64,000 bases of DNA from Lingula anatina (GCF_001039355.2 NW_019775726.1:1-64000), one strand, 5' to 3'. Positions 14,006 through 26,500 are shown, counted from the first letter of the stretch. The notes: generated from the letters alone by a model not told the origin. A program made the numbers and translations.

Positions 14006-17000
14006 AGTTGTCTACAGCCGTTATGACAAGCCAAGCCATCCAGCCAGTAAGCTGTCCAGCCATCTTTAAAAATGTAAGCCATCCGTTGATGCCAGCGGCC
14101 ATCTAAATGATGGACGGTTCACTGGGAAAAGCCTTGTTGTCACCTAGCTATTAAATTCTAGTTTCTGAGGTTGAATGCTTTGTGTCAGTATGACAGACAG
14201 AATATCAATTCCATAATTTTGTGATAGATACAAAGCAGGTTTTGCTTTTCTTATGGAATAGGTGGTGAATTTTGCACAAATAAGACATATGGTATCACTA
14301 AGACATATGGTATCACTATGGGTTTATAATTGTTCATGGGTTATTGATTGGGGAACTTAAGAGCCGTGATCAGTCTGATACATCATCATGTCAACTATCA
14401 CACAATTCTACTAAGAGGCCACTTAACAGCACATCACTGGCAATGGCAGAGCAAACACTGGAGAAAATCACAGTGGAAAGAAGCAAAATACAGCATTTGT
14501 GCAGAGCTGCATTTTAACAATTTAAACGTAATATTACTGAGAATTTATGGATTATTTCTACAATTTATATCTCTAGCTTGAAAAGCAGCACAAGACTTGT
14601 CCTTACATGTATTTACATTTAAAAAAAATTCTACTGTAGTTTCAGAAAGCCAAAAATAAAAGCTTACCTGCCAATGCTAATTGCAACACCCATATAGCAA
14701 GTTCCCAATAAAGTTAATGCATGAAGCTTCTTCACTGTGAGGCCAATAACTGCTTCAGACAGCTTCTAGACAGCCATGCCATAAATTCAAAAGCATCCTT
14801 CACGCACATTTCTAGCCATTGTGATAACTGACAATCCTACTTCAAGACAATTGCATCACCCAACCTCAATGACAACTTTGTAGTTTTCTGAATTTGTATA
14901 CAGAAACAGAAAATGTAGCTACTGGGGTCCAGAGCAGCACTGCATAAGCAGACAGCTGGAGTTAACCAGCAAGTATCAAGTGGTGAGTCAGTTAATGCTG
15001 ACATTTTCTATTTTCAGTATTTCACCCTTTAAATCAGCACTCTACATGCCTGGCATAAAATAATGAAGAAAACAGCTCTGGGGAGAAATGAAAGGTTATA
15101 ACCAGCTAACTGCTAACAGCCTGAATTAAAAAATCATAAAACTGTCTCTTCAAGAAAATAAAATAATGTTAAGCTTGACCAAGCTCCAGGACCTAGAATC
15201 TCTCACACAGAACACATCACCATCTGATTCCCTTTGTACTTCTAGGACCAACATTTTCACATGCAGTAATCATTTTCTTGAGTTTATGTCCCTTCCACAA
15301 CACCAGCTTCACTTTTTCTTTTAAACTGATCGAATTTCATGTCTTGCACAGAAGGAAAGTATGTCTTCATTAAATGTACATGTATGTAATGACATGTGCA
15401 GAGAGGTTCTTTTGCAAATTTTAAAATAAATAAGCAATAACTTTCACCAGGTTTCTCACAACCAGGGCAGCAGTCTTAAACCAAAAATCCCCAGTACTGT
15501 ATTTGTTCTAGTAAATATCAAAGTTCTGCCACAAAATATCACCATTTTTTTCACAAAAAGTCAACACAGTAATTGCACTGAGTAGCCATCCAAGTAATAA
15601 ATTTAGAGTAGAGAAGTGCTTCACCTAGTCAATAACTTATCAAAATAGAAAAATATCAACTTGGAAAATAAATTCTTTTGTACTAGAAAAAGTTATCTTT
15701 CGCCCCTGGACCTGGACCCCCAGTATTGCCAAGGACTATAAGATTGCAGCAGGTGAGAGTGGTCAGGTAAGGAGAGCAGGACCTCTGCTACATGACACAT
15801 TCAGTTCTAGTTGCTGGAATCTCCAAATCACTGGAGATGATATTTATTATCTCTTAGAAATGACATCTCTTCAGTTTAAATAAGAAATATCATATAAAAC
15901 CAAATACTTCTTTCAAAAAGAAAAAAATAAGCTTTCACTTTGTGTAATATTCACAAGAAACCTTGACTGTTAACAAATACATCACTGTAGCAGTGATAAG
16001 TTGCATTTATAAATATATATATATACATACTTTCTACCATCACCATCGTCTTTAATGCACAAATATAACAATGGAGGCGAATGAGATTCCATACAAAAAA
16101 TTAAAACTACTAGCACAATGTAATGTGATGTAACGCAACACTTGGAATTCTTAGATTTCAACCCTAAGACCAGGAAAAAAAGCACTTGTAACAAATTACA
16201 ATAGTTACGTGCAAACGAACATGTTGTACGCTTACATAAGCCAATGATAAGGTATGTGGTTTCATAGACATTTGTGGTTTTATCTATCATACAGATACAC
16301 AAAAATACGCAAAAAATACCAGTGGTCCAAAAAAATGCGGTATGGTGTACATTTTTATATTCTTCTTTTGCAAACTGAAAGAAATCTACATGTTCCTAAA
16401 ACTGACACAAATGTACTGACAGACAGTCAGTCAGACCTAACACTCAACAAATATAACAAGATTAATACCATAATTACCCCCAAATTATAACATATTTCCC
16501 CATAAAACGAATAAACATCATTTTTTTCAAATATGATCTTTTATAATATAGACATGATACCGGAGAATACCATCAAAGTAAAATCACATTTATACATATA
16601 TTCAGTTTCCACAGCCTAATAAAACACACCTAGTCAAGCACAGGAATGGAATGCATATAGCCCAAAAAATAATGGCACTTTTGTGCAGAGTGGGACTTGG
16701 TTATCAAAACAACATAACACAAGGTAAAACAATTGGCTAAATTCTTTTTCAAGAAAATGGATCATCCACAATCTAACTGCAATATGTCAGAAATGATTGC
16801 ATTGAATCAAGAAGAAATGATTGGCTAAACAAAATAGGGTTGATTTGACTTGTTTTAGTCAAATTTAAATCATTTTGTGAAAAAAATTTTGATTTGGCTA
16901 AGCAGTAAAAATTGCTAGCACTACTCCAGCAAAAGATCTAAACCCACACTTAAGTGCATGATTTCCAGATACCTCATTCATTCCATGACTTGACTTCCAG

Positions 17001-18724
17001 ATATCGAGAGAATCTTGTGCCAGTACCAAACTGTGTCAAAATGACTGACTACCGAGGTTTGACAGGTAACAGTGAAAATTACTGCATTATTGATTAAGGC
17101 CAATTATCTATCAATATATGCTTTAAAAGTTTTACTGGTCCTCAGGTTAATTCAACAAGGAGCATTTCACACAAACCCTGGCTTGGACTGCTTTTACAAT
17201 AATAAGAGTAAGACACATACAATCAAGCTGAACTGAGGGAACAGAAAACAGCAGTCCATCACTTTATCAACCACTTGCAAAACCCCAGGAAAGACCACCT
17301 GAGGAATTTCAACAAGATGGGTCCCTGAATACCTGGAAGTCCTTTCTGGCAGAGGCTTCACCAAGCCACCTCTTGGGTAGTTTATGGGGCTACTCTGCCA
17401 TCTATCTGCTCTTATCTATGGGCACCAGCTGCTTGGCTTGATGAACTTAATTACATACCCAAAAACTTCATCAAAACCATGTCATATGTCACATATATCT
17501 AATTATCTCTATCTCTTGAACTACTAGACTAGTATTTGTCAATTTTGCAGCTGAATCAATTTGATCAAAGTGAAAATTTTAAAACTAATGGGCGATTGGA
17601 AATTATTTTCCTTTCCTTGCTCCAAAGTCAGCTCAACATCATTGTAAAACGTTTTGGTCATAAACTGCTCCCTTTTTCTGCAGCTTTTTGTATGTTCCAT
17701 GACACATGACATGAAAATGGCTCCCAGATACAATGCTTTCTAGGCCAAGCATTTTTCTCTTCAACTGCCATTGAATGCTAGGCAATGTGAATACTGAATT
17801 TCAACATACCTATGCCTATTTGTTATCCTTTTTGTTATCCTTTTTGTCAAGACATGTAAACAAGCAGGTGTTTCCCCGTTCCTAGAGTCATAAGTTATAG
17901 TAAAAATTTAAAGATAATACCATAATTGTATGACAAATGTGTGCGTTCTCACATTGCCAAGATGCTAAGCTGTAAAACAGTTGTTTACATTTCAACTCTG
18001 TGCAATAGAATGAGAATAGCATTACAAATGTAAATATTTATTGGCAGCACTGGTAAACACCAGTTGTCACCATTACACATTTTGCCCTATTTTATATTGC
18101 ATCCTTTTTATAATTTACTGTAATGCTTTTTTATGAGAATAATAAATCTTCCACTTAGCTTTCAAGACAGTTCAACATTTTAAAAAGACTCTTCAAAAAT
18201 TATTTTCCTGTAATTGTTTTCTTAAAAATAATCATATACACAAATCCTTACACAACACCCATGGGCTAAAACACAAAATAATACCAAAATTAAAGAAACC
18301 TGGACATGCTCACAACCTCCTTGCCCCAATCCTACATGGAAAGATTTTCACTTCAACTTTTCATAACATCAACAAGTTAATTGAGTACAAATATACAACA
18401 GGTTATGGGGTCTTAGAGCTGAGTGCATGGGAATATTATGAATGGAACCAAAGACCACAGAAAATATCAAAAACACATTGCCAAACAACTGGCTTCTTGA
18501 CACTTCAAGTGCATAACATGTGTACACTTCTTAAGCCACAAATACAGATCTTTTTTACATTTGTAAATGACATTAAAATCAATCCTGCTTTGTATTTTTA
18601 ATGCAGGTTTCCATTAGTCCTCCTGTAATATCAGTAATTCTTTGTGATAATGTTCATTTGACATTTTGTAGAATTTTTTGGTCATCTTCTTCAGTGCTGA
18701 AGATACAGTGTGAAATTGTTTATG

Positions 18725-18759
<35 letters not shown>

Positions 18760-19536
18760 ATGCAGCAGCAAATACTTTTTTGCAGCTGCTATTCTTGTTA
18801 AGCAAGAACATGTCCCTGTGCCAGAGGTTTAGCATTGTGACGAGGTGGTTAGCTTACAACCTACAGACATTTTAAACAATTTATATTTTTGCTGTCAGGA
18901 GAATTTATGTGTAGACTGACTTGCTGTTAATAGACAAACAGAGAATAACTATGAGAAGAAAACTCACAGGACTTCCCAAACAAAAACTTGCTCAATATGG
19001 CTCCAGTTGGCAGGAAGTTGTATATCTTTTCTAATTCCTATAAATAAATCTGAGATAATTTCATTAATTTATCCCAAGAGCATACTTCCTGGTTTAAAAT
19101 GCATATCATCCTCTCAAACTCACATGAAATAGAAGGGATTCACATAAAATGGAATCAAATAAACAGATAATAATGAAATAATGTGTGCTATGAGAGAATA
19201 ATAAGTTCATGTAACTGTTATACTCAGACTTAATTATTCCATTTACATAAAAACTGAACACAACAGTATCTCACCCTCTGTAACAACCTTTATCTGTATG
19301 AATTTTATGCACTTTTCTACCTATATTTACTACAAAACAAGGCAGCAAAGCTGTCAAATGTACAGACAAAAAACAGAAAAAAAGCGCAGGAAATAGGATA
19401 CTGTCAATTTTGATGCATTAATGTATTATGCTTACTGTAACTGCATAGCCAACATCAAATTCTAATTCTGCATAACATTGAATTAGGATGAAAGTAAAAT
19501 GTGTAACAAGCATTAGACTGAGTTCCCATACCTAGA
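14006..19536. other. Non-coding stretch, no gene recognised
   Basis: No recognisable exon. A somewhat GC-richer patch at about 17230-17430 is open in one plus frame and one minus frame but matches nothing I know. Simple repeats: (TA)n at 16014-16026, and (CT)n passing into (TA)n at 18725-18760. Confidence 0.5.
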
Positions 19537-19722
19537 TCAATCTAACAGGATCAATCCAACTCCAAGGGGTTTCTCACTAAATTGCTTTCAGTTTAAGCGG
19601 CTTAGGATTCTGGCATGCCAGTTTCAGTAGGCGTGACAGACAGCTAAGCCACTTACATTGATTGCAATTTAGCGAGAATTCCCTTGGAGATACATCGATC
19701 CACAGTTAGCGTGATAGGGTGT
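19537..19722. mobile_element. Imperfect TIR/foldback element, related to family A
   Basis: Left-hand ctccaaggggtttctcacta (19560) is an imperfect reverse complement of the right-hand stretch ending attcccttggag (19689). Inner cores are also complementary: gcggcttagga against the region of agctaagcc, and 'aaattgc' against gcaattt. The motif gcaatttagcgagaattccc recalls the family A core in reverse orientation. Confidence 0.5.
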
Positions 19723-19823
19723 GGAAATAGTCCCTAAGGCTTGAGGCTGATAAGAGTTAAACTTTGGAAATGCCAGAATGAGATAAAGTGAAAATTTCTT
19801 AAACTCATTGCTTAAACTCAATT

Positions 19824-19923
19824 NNNNNNNNNNNNNNNNNNNNNNNNNNNNNNNNNNNNNNNNNNNNNNNNNNNNNNNNNNNNNNNNNNNNNNNNNNNNN
19901 NNNNNNNNNNNNNNNNNNNNNNN
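19824..19923. other. Assembly gap, 100 N
   Basis: Exactly 100 N, the usual placeholder for a gap of unknown size. It abuts a 162-bp tandem array, which is the likely cause of the gap. Confidence 0.99.
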
Positions 19924-20320
19924 ATTATGAATATTCATCAGTTCTGTAAGTTTCAAGTCAAAAGGTAAAATGGTTTTCCACTTATCGTGTTATCGATGCT
20001 GCATATATGCTGAAAAAAGTGAAAAAAACAGCATAAATTCCCTAAAAGTGACCCGATCATGCTGATTTTCGAACTTGACCTGCGTATTATGAATATTCAT
20101 CAGTTCTGTAAGTTTCAAGTCAAAAGGTAAAATAGTTTTCCACTTATCGTGTTATCGGTGCTGCATATATGCTGAAAAAAGTGAAAAAACTGCATAAATT
20201 CCCTAAAAGTGACCCGATCATGCTGATTTTCGAACTTGACCTGCGTATTATGAATATTCATCAGTTCTGCAAGTTTCAAGTCAAAAGGTAAAATGGTTTT
20301 CCACTTATCGTGTTATCGGT
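19924..20320. repeat. Tandem array, about 162-bp unit, 2.5 visible copies
   Basis: Units start at 19924, 20086 and 20247 with attatgaatattcatcag. The third is truncated near 20320 after 'cgtgttatcggt'. Copies differ by only a few bases and one small indel. The array enters the gap on its left, so the true copy number is unknown. Confidence 0.93.
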
Positions 20321-20330
20321 AGAAGTGCAC

Positions 20331-20370
20331 GGCGACGGCGACGACGGCGACAGCGACGACGGCGACGACA
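20331..20370. repeat. GGCGAC/GACGAC minisatellite
   Basis: A GC-rich run of (GGC/GAC/GCGAC) units directly after the 162-bp array. It contrasts sharply with the AT-rich surroundings. Confidence 0.9.
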
Positions 20371-20387
20371 GACGCAGATGATGGCTA

Positions 20388-20417
20388 TATGTACAGACAC
20401 ATCTGTGTCTGTACATA
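20388..20417. repeat. Short hairpin, 14-bp arms
   Basis: The arms tatgtacagacaca and tgtgtctgtacata are perfect reverse complements with a 2-base centre. The hairpin follows the minisatellite. It could be the terminus of the element that carries the tandem array. Confidence 0.85.
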
Positions 20418-21742
20418 AAAAAATTGGAGATGGAGTACAGATGCTACTACAACTCTACCTTCCTCAGATTTCAACATATAACAAAAACATTTTACTGTGT
20501 GGAAAAGAAGTAACGTACCAGTAGTTTACTATTGTTGAATGGTTCATGACCTACTTTTAAGTTGTGACAGATTAGTTCAGTGACACTTCCGTTTCCATAA
20601 AAAGGAAGGTATACAGTCATTTCACATTAAGTCCTCATCAGTACCTATTTGCAGTATGCATGGCAGTGAGTCAGTTCTCACCTGTATAATTTTACCTTTA
20701 CACATCACTCTGAAAATAAGAATTCAAATATATGACAAGTAGTTTGAGTCAGCAGAATTTACATAAAACTTTGAAGTTTTATTTTCACTCTAGACCCATT
20801 TGTCCATTTTGCCTTCAAATCACTTCATTATCAAATATCTATCATTCAAACATTAGTCAGCTGAGTCAGCAATATGATGGATTACTGTAAAAATTATCAT
20901 TCAAATTTTATTCCACTTGAGTCAGCATATGTGGAGTGGATTTCTTTCATTCCTCTGTACTCATGACATGACCACAGAGATATAGTGTATATTGCATACT
21001 ATAAAGATACAGTCTCGCATTGTGCTTACTATCAGATATTGAGTACACTGTAATCTACTAATGCTAGTTACAGCATGTCAAATCAAATCCAGCATATTTT
21101 CCAATTAACTCAATCAGGTAAGTTTTAGTTTCAAACTTACTGAAAAGCTTTAAGGAGTTCTAACAAACACATCCAGTAATTTTGTTCAGCCAAATTATTA
21201 AAATGTGTAAAGTAGAAATAGTGCCCTAAACATTCAAGACATAACAAAAATTATCCACTTAAAGGATAAATATAGTGTTTTAAGAAGAGTCACTTCTTCT
21301 AAAGCAAACGCGTGGTTCCAATGGATGCACACACATTAGTTTACAATTAAAATTTCATTTTTTATTTATCGTGACAGACATGATGCAAATGCTTCATCAG
21401 TCCAAGTACTTTGGTTGTGAGATAACGGATGAGTTAATGGTTTTGGCTTCTGGTCGGCACTACACTAATCAATACTTGAATCTAACAGTTATGCATTAAA
21501 AGCATGTTATCTTTCAGCTACAAAAAGCTGACTCTCCATAAAATGCTCTTCAATGAAGGAAGTCAAACTACTTTTATTGGCTTAATCTGTAGTTTAGGCT
21601 TGATGAAAATGTCAAACTCCAGTCCAAGAATCAGAAGCATCAAAACTTATATAAAAGATATCAGGAAAAAAATAAAGAACATATGTTTCAATTTCACGTT
21701 AAAGAATACCAATTAAAGCATTTTGCAAAATCCCTGCCTTTT
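20418..21742. other. Non-coding stretch, nothing recognised
   Basis: AT-rich, no credible exon on either strand, no strong repeat seen. Confidence 0.5.
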
Positions 21743-21986
21743 GTCATATTCATATGCTCATCTTGACAACCTCATCTGGGCACAGGAACACAATAATGGA
21801 AACTGTCCAAGACATTCTCAACAAACATGCACTGTGGAGCTGAGTAGCAAGATCTGACCTTATAAACTGGTCTTCTGCTATAAGGCAACCAATGTCACCA
21901 AGGTAACTTGGGCTAAGTACAGAAAATCAACATTTGCATCTTGTTTACATCAATGCTGTAGGAAAAAAAGTCATATTAATCTTGAA

Positions 21987-22126
21987 GTAGTTTTTGTGAA
22001 ATAGCAGTCATAATCTTATGTGAATGTCTTTATGATAATAGTCAGGGGTCAAGATGAGCATATGAATATGACTATTATCATAAAGACATTCACATAATAT
22101 TATGACTGCTATTTCACAAAAACTAC
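21987..22126. repeat. Long inverted repeat, 58-bp arms
   Basis: The left arm 21987-22044 and right arm 22069-22126 are reverse complements with a single mismatch near the middle. The spacer and its edges (22048-22072) are a perfect 25-base inverted copy of 21743-21767, about 300 bases upstream. Confidence 0.9.
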
Positions 22127-23105
22127 TTTCCTGAAATGTTGACAGACTTTTTCATCTAAATTCCACACTTAATTTTGCTCACTGCATAATGTGCCACTGA
22201 TGTGCATAATATTAAGAATGTGGTAATACATTCTTGATAGTATCAAATGTGACATGAGGTAAGACACTGGCATCTAGGGTACACAAAACAAAGGGGCATG
22301 TCATACACAGCATAGCTACATATCAGTTGTGAACACCAAACTAGAGTAAAACGAGCCCAGGTGTCAGGAAATAAGATGATGAGCAAGTTGGAATTCCAAC
22401 AATAGTTTAATGCACAGCCAACAACAACTTCTTCAATACCACAGACAGATTATTTAATGCATATGTACCCTGATCCTCAAATAAAAAGTTGAAGACATAT
22501 AAAAGGGTGAATAACCAGTTGAAAACACTGTTTTACTACAGAACATGGACTGTGCACTTCGAGTATGGCCAATTTAAGCTGCATGTGATACAAGCCCAAC
22601 CCCCTCACTGCTAAAAGAATGCACCATTACTACATTAGGCACACCACAAGCAAAATGCCTGTTGTTTTGATTTCACATATTTCATATGGTAAAACACTTG
22701 ATGTATATATCGTAGTATTACACTGGAAATCCTCAACAAATTCTCAACAACTGCATGTAGAGAGAGAGCCTCGCTATCTCAACTGACCATCTGGTCACGG
22801 CATCATTAATATCCTCACAGGGAGAGCTGTGGTCGACAGTGGGTCGCCACCTCAACAAGTGGCACTTTTTTGCCTCCCTTGCGCTCGGTTCTCTGCGGGG
22901 AGAAGTTGCCTATACTTCATACGCAACACTTTTAATGCAGTTAAATGCAATAACACAAAGGACTGCCACTAGATAATCACCTTGTAGTGTGAAATATGTG
23001 ATATTAAAACAGGACCATTTTAACCCTGGCACTAATTCAAAAATTTATCATGACAAAAACAAGCGTAAACAAATAAATGAATGATCTCGAATTTAAGGCA
23101 CTTAC
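22127..23105. other. Non-coding stretch; GC-richer patch at 22740-22910
   Basis: No exon recognised. The patch at about 22740-22910 is GC-richer than its surroundings and has several short palindromes (for example gtggc..gccac around 22840-22865). I could not assign it to any RNA or repeat family. Confidence 0.4.
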
Positions 23106-23186
23106 CGCCTTCAGAAACTTTATGGGTCCGTTTAACTTCTTTTCTGGGGGGGATTTAGTTAACCAGCCAGAATAAATGATATCCAT
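23106..23186 (-). CDS. First coding exon of a GAB-like PH-domain adaptor (partial)
   Basis: Minus-strand ATG at 23186 opens 27 codons ending at a strong donor (GTAAGT, intron starting at 23105, phase 0). The peptide contains SGWLTKSPPEKKL. This closely resembles the start of the PH domain of GRB2-associated binders (GAB1/2: GWLRKSPPEKKL). GAB proteins are docking adaptors recruited to receptor tyrosine kinases, binding GRB2, SHP2 and PI3K. In vertebrate GAB1 the first coding exon also ends just before the tryptophan-rich PH strand, as far as I recall. A 17-codon upstream ORF ends one base before the main ATG. No second exon was recognised in 1-23100, implying a first intron of at least 23 kb or exons I missed. 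The rest of the gene probably lies left of the window. An alternative is another PH-domain protein sharing this motif. Confidence 0.65.
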
Positions 23187-23504
23187 ACTAGCTGCGGCCT
23201 TCACTGCTGCATCGATGACTTCGTCCCTTCTTCTGATTTGTCATTCTTTGAGAAATGAACAGGAAACTAACTTCGGGACTAAACAGGAAGTTTAATGGCG
23301 GCGAGTCGATTAAGTATCCCTGACGTCACCAGAATTTCGTAACGCGCCTGCTGGTTGGTCAATATGGGCAAGTTACATGGTAACTACCAATGAAAAAAGT
23401 TTTTTAATCTAAGGAAGGGGATTTTTTGATATCGGGAAAGGCTATGTTTACAATCGGTGGAGTGAATAGCAGTGGCCACGATTTTACAAATTTTAACCAT
23501 ATTT
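23187..23504. promoter_or_regulatory. Shared head-to-head promoter of the GAB-like gene and calpain-15
   Basis: Only about 320 bases separate the two start codons, so the 5' UTRs and promoters of both genes must lie here. Visible candidate sites are a palindromic CRE TGACGTCA at 23321-23328, an ETS-type acaggaagt at 23284-23291, an aatggcggc YY1-like site at about 23294, and CCAAT at 23387-23391. No TATA box is evident in the centre. This pattern fits a housekeeping-type bidirectional promoter. Site identity is motif matching only. Confidence 0.6.
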
Positions 23505-26500
23505 ATGGGTTCAACTGCCTCTGTACTTCAGTGGAGGTGCAATGACTGTAATTACCTCAATAGTAAGGACGCTGATGTCTGCTACCGCTGCCTCAAGGTT
23601 CGATCAGCAGAGCACTGTACGGACTGTAACTCTCACCTTGTCGACAATGGGTTGAAAGAGAAAGCAGTTGGGAATTACCAGGGCCAGGAAAGCGTTACTG
23701 ATGGGTAAATTTGGTTTGATGCCTGTATGAAAACTGGTGGGCGAATACTGTACTACATGATAATCTTATTAAATCGAGTGCTTTCTTTTAGGTCCGTGGG
23801 CAGGAGTGTTGGGGTGTGAAAAGGACCGCCCTCTCATGCCCAGGATGCCCGCTCTGAATCGAAATTTGATGTAGATTCTACCCCTTTCTTACGTTTTGTC
23901 AACTAATGATGTTTAAAGAGCATACATTTTCAGAAAGAGAACCCTCGTTGAAACTGCTACCAAAATATAGATCTATCTTTATACTGGTAATGTTGTTATC
24001 ATGTGACAATGACTCATGTAGAAGGCCACATTGAACTACTGTCAGATTTTTTTCTATATCTTTTATGCTGACACTGAACTACAGGCTTATACATATTTAC
24101 TACTGTTTACTTCTTCTTTTCACTGTCTTCAGACAAAAGATGGAGAGAGCTGCAGAAGGACACCTGATTGTCAGAAACAGTCAAATAATCACCAAGGAAT
24201 GGTGCTGCAAATACTGTCGCTTCATCAATACACTTACAGTACAAGTATGCCAGAAGTGTAGCTACCAGAGAGACTTGATTGTCCCTCAGAGTGTTTCCTC
24301 AAATAATCCTGATGGTTCATTAAAGGAAAATAAGAAGGATGAAAAGGTGGCAACAGCTTCTTCAGATAAACCTTTGCCAGGTACAACTGAGGAAAAAATT
24401 CAGGATAAAGAAAACACTCTAAAATCTGCTTCAGTTACCAGTAGCAAAGAATATGAAAGAAGTGACGAAAACAGCTCCACTTTACCTGATTATACAACTC
24501 AAAAGATACATTATGCTCCTTGCAAATTGGAAGAAAATGATGTTGAAATGGACTGTGCACTCAACCCTGTAATTATACAGGTACATGACAAAGAGGACCT
24601 ACAGGGAAGGAATGGAGCTCAAAAAATATCTCCAACATTTGTAAATAGTACAAACATACAGAGTGATACCACTTGTACTTCCATTGGCTCAATCTTATAT
24701 CCCCCTAGCACAAACTATAAGCCTCCAGTTCCTAATACTGCGAGACCTGTGACCACTAATGACAATATTGTCCCAATGCAAAATTCTGAAGGCGGCTTTG
24801 CTTTTGCAACTTGGAAGTGTAAGAAATGTACATTAGATAATCCAGTGACTGTAAAGCAGTGTACTGCATGTGACTCCCGTAGAACATCAAGTACCCCAGT
24901 GACCTTTCCTTCCAGCTCAGCATTGGCAGTTCAGAACAAGCACCGCCATCTGGAAAAAAGTAGTTCTGACTCTGCTGTACCCCAAACTTTATGTAGTCTT
25001 CCTAAGCAGATACCAAAGTCTAAAGAAAAAAACACATCACAAGAGTCCCTTCGTGTCGGAGAAGAGAAAGAGTGGACTTGTAAGCACTGCTCATATTCAT
25101 GCAATCCCCCGTGGCAGAAACAATGTGATATTTGTAATGATCCTACAACTACCAAGACCAGTGCTTTAGGTAGTTCCAGACAGAACCCCATTGATCTAAC
25201 CAGGGGCTCTTATCACTTGTTTTCTCATGAAAAATACCAAGAGCCTGTTGTTGATCTCACATCGGAAGATGTTGAGATGGAGGAGGATTTTCAACGAGAT
25301 CCCTCACAGCCTGATCCAGGAACTGATTCTGAGAAGGCTTCTACATGGACATGCACAATGTGCACTTTTAATAACACAGCATTTAATACCAAGTGTGAAA
25401 TGTGTGACTTCCCGAGACCCCAAGATGTGAAAGAAGACAAATTATCACATGGGGAAATGTGGGAGTGCCGTAGATGTACACTACAGAACCCAGTGACTGC
25501 ACCAGTGTGTGGTGCCTGTCAATCCAAGAAGGAAGTCTTGTTACCTAATGCAGATGATATACCTTTAGATTACGATGTATCTCCTCTGAACAGTTCACCA
25601 GTGCCAATCACATCCCCTGCATCAACATCAGTGGCAAGATACAAAACAGCAGCATTAGTGACAACACCACAGAATAAGGCGATTGCAGCTTTGCCTGCAA
25701 CAGCAGCAAATGCTAAAACATCAGCAACGAACACATATTTACAATCAAGTACAACCAAAATGACTGACAGTGAGCAGTCAGTGTCAAAGCACAAAGAACC
25801 TGTGGAGTCTGAGTTGCCTCCTCTACCTCTGTCACCATTGTCAAGTTCAAACCACTTCTCACGACCACAATGGACATGTACTGTCTGTACCTATGTCAAT
25901 GACCTCAGTGCAAAGACGTGCCATGTTTGTGGGATTTCAGTACATACAGCTGCTAAAGTAAGTGGTGTCTCTCAGTCCCAGACAAATCATGTGGTAATTT
26001 TCAATTAAATATTTTAACCAGTCTCATCACACTCTGAAATAAAAATGAATTTAAATATATTGCTAAATTAACACACGATGTGACCCAATTTTTACTTCAA
26101 TAGCTTTTGTGTGATTTGAATTTTGTTGTTGTATTAAGCATTTGCATTTTATAATGAAAAATTCAGTGAATATTACAGTATTCGATGATTATTTTAAATT
26201 TTATATGTAAAGTCTGATTAAGATATGAAAATGTGATAATTTTATTGTATGGTATATTGTTGTTTTGCCAGTCTCCTGGACCAGCCCCTACCTCTCCTCC
26301 ACCATCAGTACCACTCTCTTCCTTGCTGAGACAGGAGAGTAAACTGATGGAAACTGTGAGGCATAAGGAAGAAGAGAAAGCTAAGGAAATTTGGGAAGGA
26401 ATCATTGCATATTGTAAACAGGTACTTAATACTATTGCATGTCTGTAAAACATGAAAATCATCACCATTTTTAGATGGAGCTAATGAGTTTAGAGTCCTT

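Noticed and set aside
19924-20320. CRISPR-like direct repeats
   Set aside because: Contiguous 162-bp units without spacers in animal DNA: an ordinary tandem array.
22740-22910. Possible structured RNA gene
   Set aside because: Short palindromes and higher GC only. It matches no tRNA, snRNA or rRNA pattern I know, so it is left unassigned.
23472-23504. Starting calpain-15 at 23472
   Set aside because: That codon is GTG. The first in-frame ATG is at 23505, directly before the first zinc finger.
24065-24132. Extending calpain-15 exon 2 upstream to an ATG at 24065
   Set aside because: This is intron 1 read-through. The acceptor cttcag at 24132 joins in phase with exon 1, which carries the first zinc finger.
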